A stretch of DNA of 64,000 bases, from positions 1,259,413-1,323,412 of the forward strand of contig NZ_AP014510.1 of NCBI RefSeq assembly GCF_000828675.1. Direction: 5' to 3'. Positions 8,375 to 16,190 of this stretch are shown one piece after another. Below the pieces are notes generated by a model. The model was not told the origin of the DNA and made no database searches. It saw only the letters and a list, made by a program, of their open reading frames with translations. The translations under genes were made by a program, and so were the position numbers. The DNA comes from Thermotoga profunda AZM34c06 (GTDB taxonomy: Bacteria > Thermotogota > Thermotogae > Thermotogales > DSM-5069). The number at the start of each line of letters is the position of its first letter. Positions within the stretch are counted from its first letter, which is position 1.

Positions 8375-9508
8375 ATGCGTAGATATACGATTCTTTTTTT
8401 TAGTTTCTTTTGCCTATTGTGTTTTGCTTTTGAAATAAGAATGCCAGTTTTTGATAAAGATAATTCTATACATAGTGTTTATTCCTATGATCATGGTGAT
8501 AAAAGAGAAATCACCATTGTTTTTTGGGATGAAGATCATCCTAATCCTTTCATTGATCTTGTCTATGACATTTATCGTTTTTTCAAATGGGGTAGATTCT
8601 ACGATATCGAAACGTTTTTTGTTTTGAAAGAACGTATATTGTTCAAAGATGATTTTTGTGATTCACAATCTTACAATCAGTTAGAAAATTTGCATAACAG
8701 TGCGGAGGTTCCTATCGATGATTTTGAAAGAACTGACAAAAATGTTGTCATCTACGTGAGTACATGGAATCACATGTTTTCGAACAAACCGTTGGCTGGT
8801 ACAAATTACATCTCTTTTGAAAAAGAGGAGTTGGAAGGAACAAGAAGGGATGTCGAGAAAATCTACAGTTGGAAAGAAAATGTTCATCTGAAATCGAGTT
8901 TGTTCTTATCCTTATCGATGATTTTTTTGGGGATTTTGACTATCTATTTGAAAAATAAACGGAAAGAAGTCACTGTGATAAAAATTTTCACAACATTGTG
9001 TGCCGTTGCAATAGCATCTATGAATGCTGATAATGTTGAATGGTTGATTGTCTTTGGACTGATCTTTGGCACAATCGGCGATGCGTTTATGGAAAAGCCT
9101 GAAAGATTCATCTATGGTATGGCTTCATTTCTGATCGGTCATTTGTTTTATTCTATCAGTTTTGGTATCAAATTTACCGTTCCCCCATCATGGATTTTTA
9201 TAGTGACATTTGCAATATTGACGATTTTGTATTTTGGGGTACTATATAGGTATTTGGTAGGTAATAGATTATCTGTATCTGTATATCTTGTGGCAATAGG
9301 AACCATGTTCAGTTTCTCATTTTCTCCTTTCTACAAGGGCATCTACTATCTAAGGTTTCTATTACCCATAGCAGGCGGACTGTTTGTCTTCTCTGACTTT
9401 CTCATCGCTGTTGATAAATTTGTGAAAAGAGTACCAGCACGTCATGTGATCATCCTTGGAACGTATTTTGTATCTCAGTTGATTATTTCGTTATCAACGA
9501 TCTTTTAA
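8375..9508 (+). CDS. YhhN/TMEM86-family membrane protein fused to an N-terminal exported domain
   Basis: A 377-residue protein, ATG 8375 behind AGGGGG. It begins with a signal peptide (MRRYTILFFSFFCLLCFAFE). Residues about 20-165 form a hydrophilic, acidic region of no recognised family. From about 170 on there are around seven or eight membrane spans with YhhN hallmarks: LIFGTIGDAFMEKPERFIYG and FLIGHLFYSISF (about 225-265), and GGLFVFSDFLIAVDKFV near 340. Characterised YhhN/TMEM86 proteins are lysoplasmalogenases hydrolysing the vinyl-ether bond of lysoplasmalogens. They are normally about 200-230 residues, so the extra N-terminal domain is unusual. Enzyme activity here is inferred only from the family. 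Confidence 0.8.
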   Translation: MRRYTILFFSFFCLLCFAFEIRMPVFDKDNSIHSVYSYDHGDKREITIVFWDEDHPNPFIDLVYDIYRFFKWGRFYDIETFFVLKERILFKDDFCDSQSYNQLENLHNSAEVPIDDFERTDKNVVIYVSTWNHMFSNKPLAGTNYISFEKEELEGTRRDVEKIYSWKENVHLKSSLFLSLSMIFLGILTIYLKNKRKEVTVIKIFTTLCAVAIASMNADNVEWLIVFGLIFGTIGDAFMEKPERFIYGMASFLIGHLFYSISFGIKFTVPPSWIFIVTFAILTILYFGVLYRYLVGNRLSVSVYLVAIGTMFSFSFSPFYKGIYYLRFLLPIAGGLFVFSDFLIAVDKFVKRVPARHVIILGTYFVSQLIISLSTIF

Positions 9509-9707
9509 AGGACCAATGATTGAACCGTTTTGTGATAATAGTGAAACAATTCACGAAAAATCTTTTTACACCCATCTCTTTTATCCCAACAGGGGGTATC
9601 ATAATTTTGAAAGGGATTTATAAAAAAACAGATGGTTGATTTTGATAGAAATCACCAAATTTGTGACACCAGCAACCTCTTACGATAGATCAACACCTTC
9701 TCGCGAG

Positions 9708-9735
9708 ACTGGGGTTAACCAACCCCAGTTTTTTT
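9708..9735 (+). terminator. Strong terminator after the YhhN-family gene
   Basis: A perfect 9-bp stem ACTGGGGTT (9708-9716) / AACCCCAGT (9721-9729) with loop AACC and seven T. It is about 200 bases past the upstream stop and 34 bases before the next start codon, so a long untranslated tail or a separate small RNA ends here. Confidence 0.85.
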
Positions 9736-9768
9736 CAGATTAGTGGTAAAATCTACAAGGGCGGCGCT

Positions 9769-10344
9769 GTGAGAAATGTCATTTTATTATTCTTATTATT
9801 TTCCTTTCTTGCGTACTGTTTTCAAATAGATCTCGTTGACATCCACTTTTCTCCAAAAGGTGGATGTACCGAAGCCATTATTCAGCAGATAAACCAGACA
9901 CAAAAAGAGATCAAGATTATGATCTATTCTTTCACATCTGAGCTTATTGCTAATGCGCTTTTACAAGCATTCAACAGAGGAATTTATATAGAAATAATTA
10001 TCGACGAAGGCAACGATATCTCAAGATATTCTCAAACCTCTTTTCTGAGACAAAATGGAATAAAGGTCTATATCGATGGAAAGGAAGCCATTCATCACAA
10101 TAAAGTGATCATAATAGACCAAGAAATAGTTATCACTGGTTCATTCAATTTTTCAAAGGCAGCAGAACAATCAAACGCAGAAAATTTAGTAATTCTCAAA
10201 TCAACTGAATTAGCAAGTATTTATCTCGCAAATTATGAATTACATAAAAACCATTCTTACCTTCGTGTGGAAGAAACAAAAGAGTTCGGTATCGAAGAAA
10301 CACTCGAAAGCACGCCAGCACAAAATTTATACAACACAAATTAA
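9769..10344 (+). CDS. Exported phospholipase D-like nuclease, single HKD motif
   Basis: 191 residues from GTG 9769. A signal peptide (residues 1-18, ending near AYCFQ) is followed by a single PLD domain. The catalytic HxK(x4)D(x6)GS pattern is complete: H110, K112, D117, G124, S125, then FNFS. Single-motif members of this superfamily, such as the Nuc endonuclease, work as dimers that build one active site, degrade DNA and are often exported. The C-terminal 50 residues are a polar tail without known motifs. The gene follows a strong terminator, so it has its own promoter, not clearly identified. Substrate could also be phospholipid; nuclease is the commoner role for this size. Confidence 0.85.
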   Translation: MRNVILLFLLFSFLAYCFQIDLVDIHFSPKGGCTEAIIQQINQTQKEIKIMIYSFTSELIANALLQAFNRGIYIEIIIDEGNDISRYSQTSFLRQNGIKVYIDGKEAIHHNKVIIIDQEIVITGSFNFSKAAEQSNAENLVILKSTELASIYLANYELHKNHSYLRVEETKEFGIEETLESTPAQNLYNTN

Positions 10345-10619
10345 TTAGTGACAATCCATATTTTGCCGTAGAACTAAGCAGCTTGGAAAGAAAAATCAGA
10401 CCTGCCTTATCATAGATTTTCCTGAAAGATTACCCACCAATTTTGTACATTGTCTTGATTCGATACGAAATCACTTTGAAAATTTGCCATGGGTATGAAG
10501 CAACCAAATATTTTTTACGCAATTGACTGTGATTTTCAAGATTAGTTTCTCTATTGTTAAACTCGCACAGAAGAATGAAAATGTTCGGTAGAATAACTGT
10601 TGTTATCTTATAACAGGAG

Positions 10620-11168
10620 TTGATGAAGATGAAAGATTCTAAGTTGTTGTACAAGGTTTTCCTTACCTTTCTGAAGATATCTACCTTTACACTCGGTGGA
10701 GGTTATGCAATGATTCCTGTCATGCAGTGGGAAGCTAAGAAACTCGGATGGGTTAGTGAAGATGATTTTTACAAAGATCTTTCACTTGCACAGTCAATCC
10801 CCGGTCCGATTGCTTTCAACACTGCTGTAATGATCGGTAAAAGGGTGGCTGGCGTTTTTGGAGCCTTTTTAGCAGGGTTCGCTATCGTTTTACCACCATT
10901 CTTCGCAATAGTAGCTGTAGCAAGCTTGATCAAACCTTTTTCGAACAATGTATATGTTCAAGGTTTCTTGAGAGGTTGTTATGCTGCTGTAATAGGGCTT
11001 GTTTTCAATGTCCTTTATGGTCTTGTGAAACGTCAAAAATGGGATGTCTTCAAATTAGGAGTTGTATCGATAGGTGTTGTGCTTCTTGTTCTCAATGCTT
11101 CTCTACTTATTCCAGTTTTTCTTGGAGTTGTTGGAATTTTATATCTAAAAGGGGGTAAAGCAGAGTGA
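10620..11168 (+). CDS. Chromate-transporter family protein (ChrA half, first of a pair)
   Basis: 182 residues. The longest frame starts at TTG 10620; ATG 10629 (MKDSKLL) has ideal spacing from AGGAG at 10615-10619 and is the likelier start. FTLGGGYAMIPVMQ (about residues 22-35) and the SLAQSIPGPIAFNTA segment (about 54-68) are hallmarks of the CHR domain, with about five membrane spans. Short-chain CHR proteins occur as tandem pairs that together equal one long ChrA. The next gene overlaps by 4 bases and is the second half. Known members export chromate; the physiological substrate in many anaerobes is not established. Confidence 0.9.
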   Translation: MMKMKDSKLLYKVFLTFLKISTFTLGGGYAMIPVMQWEAKKLGWVSEDDFYKDLSLAQSIPGPIAFNTAVMIGKRVAGVFGAFLAGFAIVLPPFFAIVAVASLIKPFSNNVYVQGFLRGCYAAVIGLVFNVLYGLVKRQKWDVFKLGVVSIGVVLLVLNASLLIPVFLGVVGILYLKGGKAE

Positions 11169-11680
11169 TCTTGAAGCTCATATGGATCTTCCTCAAAATA
11201 GGTTTTTTTGCATTTGGTGGAGGCTGGGCAATTGTAGGGATCTTGAGAAATGAAATGATATCGAACAAGATATTGTCTGCTGAAGAATTTACTCAAGCAG
11301 TCTCAATAGCACAAATAACTCCAGGTCCTGTTGCGATCAATCTTGCAACATACACTGGTTATAAGTACTTTGGTTTTCTTGGAGCCATAGTAAATACCTT
11401 TGCTTTTTTACTCGCTCCTATTTTGATAATTTCGGTCTTGTTCTTATTAGCTAAACGTGTCAAAGTAGATAAAGAAAGATGGTCTAAGGCACTTACAGGT
11501 ATCACCACGGTGATGATTGCTGTAACTTTGTACTCTCTGGTTGTACCAAAGATAAATGATTTAGTGATGATATCAATTGCCACTGCAGTGTTTTCCTGCA
11601 TTTCAAAGTTCAAAATTCATCCGCTTATTTTGATCTTTTTGAGTGGGTTTGTTGGTGTGGTTGTTTATGGGTTTCTTTGA
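11165..11680 (+). CDS. Chromate-transporter family protein (ChrA half, second of a pair)
   Basis: 171 residues starting with GTG 11165, whose GTGA overlaps the stop of the preceding ChrA half, so the two are translationally coupled. FFAFGGGWAIVGILRNEM (about residues 13-30) and SIAQITPGPVAINLATY (about 56-72) mirror the motifs of the partner. Five or so membrane spans are predicted. The halves are related but clearly diverged, as expected for a heterodimeric anion transporter of the CHR family. A promoter for the following gene overlaps its last codons. Confidence 0.9.
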   Translation: MILKLIWIFLKIGFFAFGGGWAIVGILRNEMISNKILSAEEFTQAVSIAQITPGPVAINLATYTGYKYFGFLGAIVNTFAFLLAPILIISVLFLLAKRVKVDKERWSKALTGITTVMIAVTLYSLVVPKINDLVMISIATAVFSCISKFKIHPLILIFLSGFVGVVVYGFL

Positions 11681-11688
11681 GATATAAT
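11661..11688 (+). promoter_or_regulatory. Promoter of the secreted hypothetical gene
   Basis: -35-like TTGTTT (11661-11666), 16-base spacer, perfect -10 TATAAT (11683-11688). It overlaps the end of the second ChrA gene. The expected start is around 11695, about 14 bases before the ATG. Confidence 0.55.
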
Positions 11689-11708
11689 AAGACCAACAAG
11701 GGGGGATT

Positions 11709-12230
11709 TTGATGAAGAAAGTGTTTTTCGGAATCATCTTGATAATGTCTGTATGTCTTTTTGCTTATGAAGCAACCATTAATTTGCTTGATTTCAAATT
11801 CTTCACTTACAAAGTGATCACAGAAGATCAAGAAATTCTTGCTGGTTTTACAAGCGAAAAGACCAAAAATGGTTATGAAGTAACACACTGGTCGAAATTT
11901 ATCGTCCCAGAAGATGAGGAGCTGAATTACGATTATTTTGCAACGTCTTACTTGGCGGCGGTTTTCACATTTGTTTATAACCCAGCCTATACCAGCTTTT
12001 TTAGTATGATCGATATAGACAACCCAACGACATTGAATATGTATGGTATCAAGATCACCTATGATGGTGAGGAGAAAGTTGGAAAGTACGTGGGAAAGAA
12101 ATTCACCTATTATGTAAATGAAAAGCCATTGATAACTTGGGTTATAAATAAACAAGTGCCCTTGGTTTTGAAATCTATTATCCACGAAACCAACTATACA
12201 TTTGAACTTGTAGATTTTCAGACAAGGTAA
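11709..12230 (+). CDS. Exported protein of unknown function
   Basis: 173 residues from ATG 11709 with GGGGG upstream. Residues 1-19 are a signal peptide (MMKKVFFGIILIMSVCLFAY). The rest is rich in aromatic residues and alternating hydrophobics (ATINLLDFKFFTYKVI, GKKFTYYVNEKPLITWVI), suggesting a compact beta-rich periplasmic protein. No enzyme motif or family was recognised. It appears to be monocistronic, with its own promoter, and its stop faces the sugar permease gene 2 bases away. Confidence 0.7.
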   Translation: MMKKVFFGIILIMSVCLFAYEATINLLDFKFFTYKVITEDQEILAGFTSEKTKNGYEVTHWSKFIVPEDEELNYDYFATSYLAAVFTFVYNPAYTSFFSMIDIDNPTTLNMYGIKITYDGEEKVGKYVGKKFTYYVNEKPLITWVINKQVPLVLKSIIHETNYTFELVDFQTR

Positions 12231-12232
12231 TT

Positions 12233-13072
12233 CTAATCTTTTCTCGCTGCAAAGAGCTCTGCACCAGATAGAAAGTACTTTGTGAGTGTAAAAAACAAAA
12301 CAAACATTGGTATGCTGGCAATCACTGCGGCCGCCATCATTGCACCTTCGTTGGTATATTTTTCTGTTGCAAATTGAATAATATACAATGGTATCGTTTT
12401 CTTCTCAGGACTCTGTATCACAAGCAGAGGCCATAACAGATTGTCCCATTGAGATCTAAATGTCAGAATGGCAAGTGTGGTAATAGCTGGAAGGCTGTTA
12501 GGTAAAACTATTCTCCAGTATATGCCAAACTCACTTGTCCCGTCTATTCTTGCCGCATCGATCAATTCGTCTGGGAAAGTCAAAAGATATTGTCTCATCA
12601 TGAAGATACCAAATGCATTCATCAAAAGAGGAACAATCAATCCTGCATATGTGTCTTGCATACCCATGTTGGTAACAATAAGATAAAGTGGGATCATTAT
12701 CGCTTCGAAGGGAATCATCATGGTGCTTAGAATCATTAAAAATATAAAGGTTCGTCCTTTGAATCTGTATTTTGCAAGACCATAGCCTGTCAATGAACAC
12801 AAAAGTACAGTTCCAATTGTTGTCAAAGAAGCTACTAAAAATGAATTCCAAATACTCTTCAGATAGAAAAACTTCCCGTCATTTCCTTTTATAGCCTGCC
12901 AATAATTCTCCCATTTGAACTCTCCACTGATCCATGGGTATGGTATTTTCATTATGTTTCTCGAAGACATTATAGAAGCTGTGAACATGAAAACAATAGG
13001 TGTGAGAATGAAAACTGCAAATATTATCAAGAACAACCATATGATGATATCTATGAATATTGACTGTTTCAC
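12233..13072 (-). CDS. Sugar ABC transporter permease, MalG-type (CUT1)
   Basis: 279 residues from GTG 13072, preceded by GAAGGTGAT; an in-frame ATG at 13096 would overlap the upstream gene and has a poorer site. Six spans. The EAA loop reads DAARIDGTSEFGIYWRIVLP (about residues 185-204), the ATPase-contact motif of CUT1 permeases, and GYGLAKYRFKGR is also typical of MalG-type subunits. It is the third gene of the SBP-MalF-MalG operon. No ATPase gene accompanies it; such operons commonly share one MsmX-like ATPase encoded elsewhere. Confidence 0.92.
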   Translation of the reverse strand: MKQSIFIDIIIWLFLIIFAVFILTPIVFMFTASIMSSRNIMKIPYPWISGEFKWENYWQAIKGNDGKFFYLKSIWNSFLVASLTTIGTVLLCSLTGYGLAKYRFKGRTFIFLMILSTMMIPFEAIMIPLYLIVTNMGMQDTYAGLIVPLLMNAFGIFMMRQYLLTFPDELIDAARIDGTSEFGIYWRIVLPNSLPAITTLAILTFRSQWDNLLWPLLVIQSPEKKTIPLYIIQFATEKYTNEGAMMAAAVIASIPMFVLFFTLTKYFLSGAELFAARKD

Positions 13073-13082
13073 ATTATCACCT

Positions 13083-13985
13083 TCAGTAAGTAACATCTTC
13101 AGTTTTTGAGAATTTGATCTGAAGATAACTGAAAGACATGATTATCGAGAAAAGTATTACACTCATAGCACTCGCTCTACCAATTTGCCGATCTCTTATA
13201 GCTGTGTTGTATATATTGAGCGTTATTACATCAATTGGTTTGAGAGGAGCACCACCTTGAACGAACAAATATTGTGTACTGAAGGTTCTAAGGCATTGAA
13301 TCATTGACATAACTGACACCAATAATGTTGTAGGTTTTATCAAGGGTAATGTAATATAGAAAAAATCTTGCCATTTGTTTGCACCATCTATTATGGCAGC
13401 TTCATGAACAGATCTGGGGATACTCGCCATACCAGCAACAAAGATGATTGTAAAATAACCAACGTATTTCCAGAAATAAACTATTATAGTTGCAAATCTC
13501 AACATACTTTCGTTCGATAGCCAGTGATAATCAATTCCTTTAGTACTAAAGATGAAGTTCAAAAATTGGTTAGACAATCCTCTTGGATCAAAGATTAGAA
13601 GCCAGATTGCTGCTGCAACAACTGATGATAGAACCGCTGGTGAATAATACGCCATTTGAAGGAATTTTTGAAATCTTCTTCTGGTAAGTATCAAAGCCGC
13701 AAAAATTAAACTGAATACAACCATAGGAATGAAAGTGCCAATGGCAAAAATAGTCGTTGCTTTGATTGAATTCCAAAAAGCTTCTGATTTAAAAAGATAT
13801 ATGTAGTTGTTGAAACCTATGAATTTTGGAGCTTTAAGCGATAAAAGTTCCTTTCTGAAAAAACTCATCCAAAAGGCGTTAGCCATGGGATAAAAACTGA
13901 ATATCGCAAAAAAGACTATCGCAGGTATTGTGAACACAAATCCCCAAAATGCCTTCTTTCTTTCTAAAGTTCTCAGATACATCAC
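13083..13985 (-). CDS. Sugar ABC transporter permease, MalF-type (CUT1)
   Basis: 300 residues with six spans. The N-terminal segment ERKKAFWGFVFTIPAIVFF is typical of MalF/UgpA-like permeases. The EAA loop SVHEAAIIDGANKWQDFFYI (about residues 187-206) precedes TLPLIKPTT. The frame opens with GTG 13985 then ATG 13982, close behind a GAGG site, so the exact start is uncertain by one or two codons. It lies just after the hairpin separating it from the binding-protein gene and 10 bases before the MalG-type gene. Confidence 0.92.
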   Translation of the reverse strand: MMYLRTLERKKAFWGFVFTIPAIVFFAIFSFYPMANAFWMSFFRKELLSLKAPKFIGFNNYIYLFKSEAFWNSIKATTIFAIGTFIPMVVFSLIFAALILTRRRFQKFLQMAYYSPAVLSSVVAAAIWLLIFDPRGLSNQFLNFIFSTKGIDYHWLSNESMLRFATIIVYFWKYVGYFTIIFVAGMASIPRSVHEAAIIDGANKWQDFFYITLPLIKPTTLLVSVMSMIQCLRTFSTQYLFVQGGAPLKPIDVITLNIYNTAIRDRQIGRASAMSVILFSIIMSFSYLQIKFSKTEDVTY

Positions 13986-13990
13986 CTCAG

Positions 13991-14016
13991 AAAAAGGTGG
14001 GCTGTGCCCACCTTTT
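13991..14016 (-). terminator. Hairpin between sugar SBP and permease genes
   Basis: A perfect 11-bp stem AAAAGGTGGGC / GCCCACCTTTT with a 3-base loop. On the minus strand the 3' arm ends in five T, then CTGAGG. It sits between the SBP stop (14019) and the permease start (13985), the same position as in the three Opp-type operons of this window. Confidence 0.7.
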
Positions 14017-14018
14017 GT

Positions 14019-15284
14019 TTATTCTTCTTGGAGAAGTTCGTTTGCTTTTTTCTTTAATGTCTTTAAAGCCTCTTCTGGAGTCGTTGTTGTAAGCATCACT
14101 GATTCAACAGCTTCTTTTATCAACTGTTCGAACTGAGGTCCCTTAGGATGAAGTGGAACGATATGAGCTTTCTCCATATCTTCCAAGAAGACTTTTGCGT
14201 ATGGATAGTTTTTGAAGGTATCAGATTCAATCAAAGATTTCTTAGGTTGTATGAGACCTACATTTAAAAGGTAATCTTCCGGGTGGCTAAGCATGTAATT
14301 TATGAATCTCCAAGCCCATTCTTGTTTTTCTTTCGAACTCTCTGCATTCACCATATAGTAATGTCCGTAATAGTTGCATCTCACATCTTTTATGGCATCT
14401 TTAAAAACTGGGAATGGTACAACCATCCATTCTTTGCTGTTGTAAAAGTCTGGGTTTTCTGCCTTGATTCTGTCTATTTGATACAAACCAGACAGACACA
14501 TCGTAACGGTATTGTTGTCTTTGTTGAATTCTTTTCTTGCTGCGTTGTAGGTTGGAGAGCCAAGGTTTTTTCCATTCGGTCCCCATTCTTTCATAAATTT
14601 CAATACTCTTAACCATGCTTCATCGTTCACAATCGCCGTTTTTCCATCTTCACTGAACAAGGCTCCTCCAAGTTGCTCAACCATCGGTAGAAAGAAAGTC
14701 AAATAATATGGGTATCTAAAGTCAAATCCCCTTCTCTTTATGATTTGCCCTTCTCTTATGACCAATCTTTCACTAACCTGCACCATTTCTTCCCACGTTT
14801 TTGGATAATCTTTTTCTGGGTCAAGTCCAACTTGTTTAAAGTACTTTTTGTTGATAAAAATACACCAGTTTGTGAGTTCCAAAGGTAAACCGTAGATCTT
14901 ACCTTGGTATGTGACAGCATCAAGAGCACCTTCAATATACAAATTTCTCAACTCATCAAAAGATTTCAAGCCAAGTGCATTCAGACTCACCGGAGCAACT
15001 CTTTCGTTTACGATATAGGGATAAGCATCTTGTATCTCCATATTGAAGATATCAGGACCTTTGCGTGCCGCAAAGGCTGTCAATACGACTTCTCTGATCT
15101 TTGCCGATGGATATGTCACACGTGTGATTTTGACATTCGGATACATTTTCTCAAATTCTTGAATATATCGCTCTTCAAGTGGTGTTCTGTTAGGATCTTC
15201 ATGAGTCCAGATAACTATCTCAATTTGAGCAGCACAAACCACGATTCCTAATGAAAGCAACACAATCCACACAACCCACTTCAT
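14019..15284 (-). CDS. Sugar ABC transporter substrate-binding protein (family 1)
   Basis: 421 residues from ATG 15284 (a GTG two codons earlier sits too close to the AAGGGGGTGA site). Signal peptide MKWVVWIVLLSLGIVVCA, cleavage near residue 19. The mature start IEIVIWTHEDPNRTPLEERY and EFEKMYPNVKI are classic for extracellular family 1 sugar-binding proteins. KDNNTVTMCLSGLYQI (mid-protein) and EWAWRFINYMLSHPE (C-terminal lobe) also fit. The apparent Cys near the cleavage site is VCAAQ, not a clear lipobox. It is first in the operon with its own promoter. The sugar cannot be deduced. Confidence 0.92.
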   Translation of the reverse strand: MKWVVWIVLLSLGIVVCAAQIEIVIWTHEDPNRTPLEERYIQEFEKMYPNVKITRVTYPSAKIREVVLTAFAARKGPDIFNMEIQDAYPYIVNERVAPVSLNALGLKSFDELRNLYIEGALDAVTYQGKIYGLPLELTNWCIFINKKYFKQVGLDPEKDYPKTWEEMVQVSERLVIREGQIIKRRGFDFRYPYYLTFFLPMVEQLGGALFSEDGKTAIVNDEAWLRVLKFMKEWGPNGKNLGSPTYNAARKEFNKDNNTVTMCLSGLYQIDRIKAENPDFYNSKEWMVVPFPVFKDAIKDVRCNYYGHYYMVNAESSKEKQEWAWRFINYMLSHPEDYLLNVGLIQPKKSLIESDTFKNYPYAKVFLEDMEKAHIVPLHPKGPQFEQLIKEAVESVMLTTTTPEEALKTLKKKANELLQEE

Positions 15285-15323
15285 GTTCACTCACCCCCTT
15301 AAGATTTAACCTTATGCTCTAAT

Positions 15324-15351
15324 ATTATAACGTTGATCGATCTGAAATCAA
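15324..15351 (-). promoter_or_regulatory. Promoter of the sugar ABC operon
   Basis: Minus strand: -35 TTGATT (15346-15351), 16-base spacer, perfect -10 TATAAT (15324-15329), about 40 bases upstream of the SBP start. Confidence 0.65.
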
Positions 15352-15384
15352 AATATCACCGGTTTCTATCTTAATCTTGCTAAA

Positions 15385-15411
15385 TAAAAAATCGGGATGA
15401 GTCACATCCCG
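15385..15411 (-). terminator. Terminator of tRNA-Glu
   Basis: Stem CGGGATG / CATCCCG (15393-15411) with a 5-base loop, followed on the minus strand by ATTTTTTATTT. It lies 27 bases after the tRNA-Glu 3' end. Confidence 0.85.
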
Positions 15412-15437
15412 AACTCTTGAAACGCCGTATTTTTAAG

Positions 15438-15513
15438 TGGCGCCCCCAAGGGGATTCGAACCCCTGCTTCTGGCTTGAAAGGCCAGTGTCCTAGGCCGCT
15501 AGACGATGGGGGC
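15438..15513 (-). tRNA. tRNA-Glu (TTC)
   Basis: 76 bases with encoded CCA. Acceptor GCCCCCA pairs with TGGGGGC; anticodon stem CTGGC/GCCAG has loop CTTTCAA giving anticodon TTC; T arm GGGG-TTCGAAT-CCCC; discriminator G, as is usual for tRNA-Glu. It has its own promoter and terminator. Confidence 0.96.
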
Positions 15514-15527
15514 ATCGTCACAACGTT

Positions 15528-15556
15528 ATATTACACTATGTCATCAAAATGGTCAA
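15528..15556 (-). promoter_or_regulatory. Promoter of tRNA-Glu
   Basis: Minus strand: -35 TTGACC (15551-15556), 17-base spacer, -10 TAATAT (15528-15533), ending 14 bases before the tRNA 5' end. Confidence 0.7.
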
Positions 15557-15568
15557 GAGGTCTTTCAT

Positions 15569-15590
15569 AAAAAAGGCGGCAGTTGCCGCC
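15569..15590 (-). terminator. Terminator abutting the 3' end of tRNA-Pro
   Basis: Stem GGCGGC / GCCGCC with loop AACT and six T on the minus strand. The stem begins on the base directly after the encoded CCA of tRNA-Pro. Confidence 0.8.
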
Positions 15591-15668
15591 TGGTCGGGGC
15601 GACTGGACTTGAACCAGCGACCTCTTGCGCCCCATGCAAGCGCGCTAGCCAAACTGCGCCACGCCCCG
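15591..15668 (-). tRNA. tRNA-Pro (GGG)
   Basis: 78 bases with encoded CCA. Acceptor CGGGGCG pairs with CGCCCCG, and the C1-G72 pair is typical of bacterial tRNA-Pro. The anticodon stem CTTGC/GCAAG has loop ATGGGGC giving GGG. The T arm CTGG-TTCAAGT-CCAG follows, and the discriminator is A. Confidence 0.95.
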
Positions 15669-15676
15669 CGTAACTA

Positions 15677-15705
15677 ATAATACCACTTGAACAGAAGTAT
15701 TTCAA
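15677..15705 (-). promoter_or_regulatory. Promoter of tRNA-Pro
   Basis: Minus strand: -35 TTGAAA (15700-15705), 17-base spacer, -10 TATTAT (15677-15682), ending 8 bases before the tRNA 5' end, so the leader is very short. Confidence 0.7.
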
Positions 15706-15875
15706 GTCTCAAACTTTGGATCATCTTCACCACGACAGATTCTGATGATTTTGTCTTTACTATTGGAGTAACTGCATTTAATTATTGATCTTTATAAAGG
15801 AGATATCAAACCTTGCTTGGAAAACTTCGTATTTTCTATTTTGTGTTGTGATGTTTTCAACATTATCAAATTGAG

Positions 15876-15903
15876 TTGACTGTTATAAATTGTGTGATAT
15901 GAT
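15876..15903 (+). promoter_or_regulatory. Promoter of rpmE
   Basis: -35 TTGACT (15876-15881), 16-base spacer, -10 TATGAT (15898-15903). The site is 39 bases upstream of the rpmE start. Confidence 0.65.
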
Positions 15904-15942
15904 TGATAAGGTACATAAGAAATTTGGAGAGGTGATAGAAAG

Positions 15943-16158
15943 GTGAAAGAGAAAATACATCCCGAGATGAAGTTTGTTTCGCTAAAATGTGCGTGTGGTG
16001 CTGAACATAAGTTTTATACAACACGTGAGAACGTGAGGATCGACGTGTGTTCAAATTGTCATCCTTTGTACAAAGGTCTATCTGGTGCAAGCTTGGTAAT
16101 AGATACAGAAGGTAGAATAGAGAAATTCCGCCGTAAATATAAAAACAAACAATACTGA
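15943..16158 (+). CDS. rpmE: 50S ribosomal protein L31
   Basis: 71 residues starting at GTG 15943 behind GGAGAGGTGA. The [20 protein letters not shown]-terminus is diagnostic of L31. Four cysteines in two pairs (C16, C18, C36, C39) mark the zinc-binding form. The C-terminal IEKFRRKY tail is usual for the family. It binds at the central protuberance bridging the subunits. An S1-domain gene follows 32 bases downstream and is probably cotranscribed. Zinc-containing L31 is often regulated by zinc supply, but no Zur-type operator was recognised here. Confidence 0.95.
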   Translation: MKEKIHPEMKFVSLKCACGAEHKFYTTRENVRIDVCSNCHPLYKGLSGASLVIDTEGRIEKFRRKYKNKQY

Positions 16159-16190
16159 TAGGCAATACATTTTTCAAGGAGGGGCATTTT

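Noticed and set aside
10430-10654. 74-codon minus-strand frame between the PLD gene and ChrA
   Set aside because: Overlaps the ChrA start and has neither ribosome site nor protein-like pattern.
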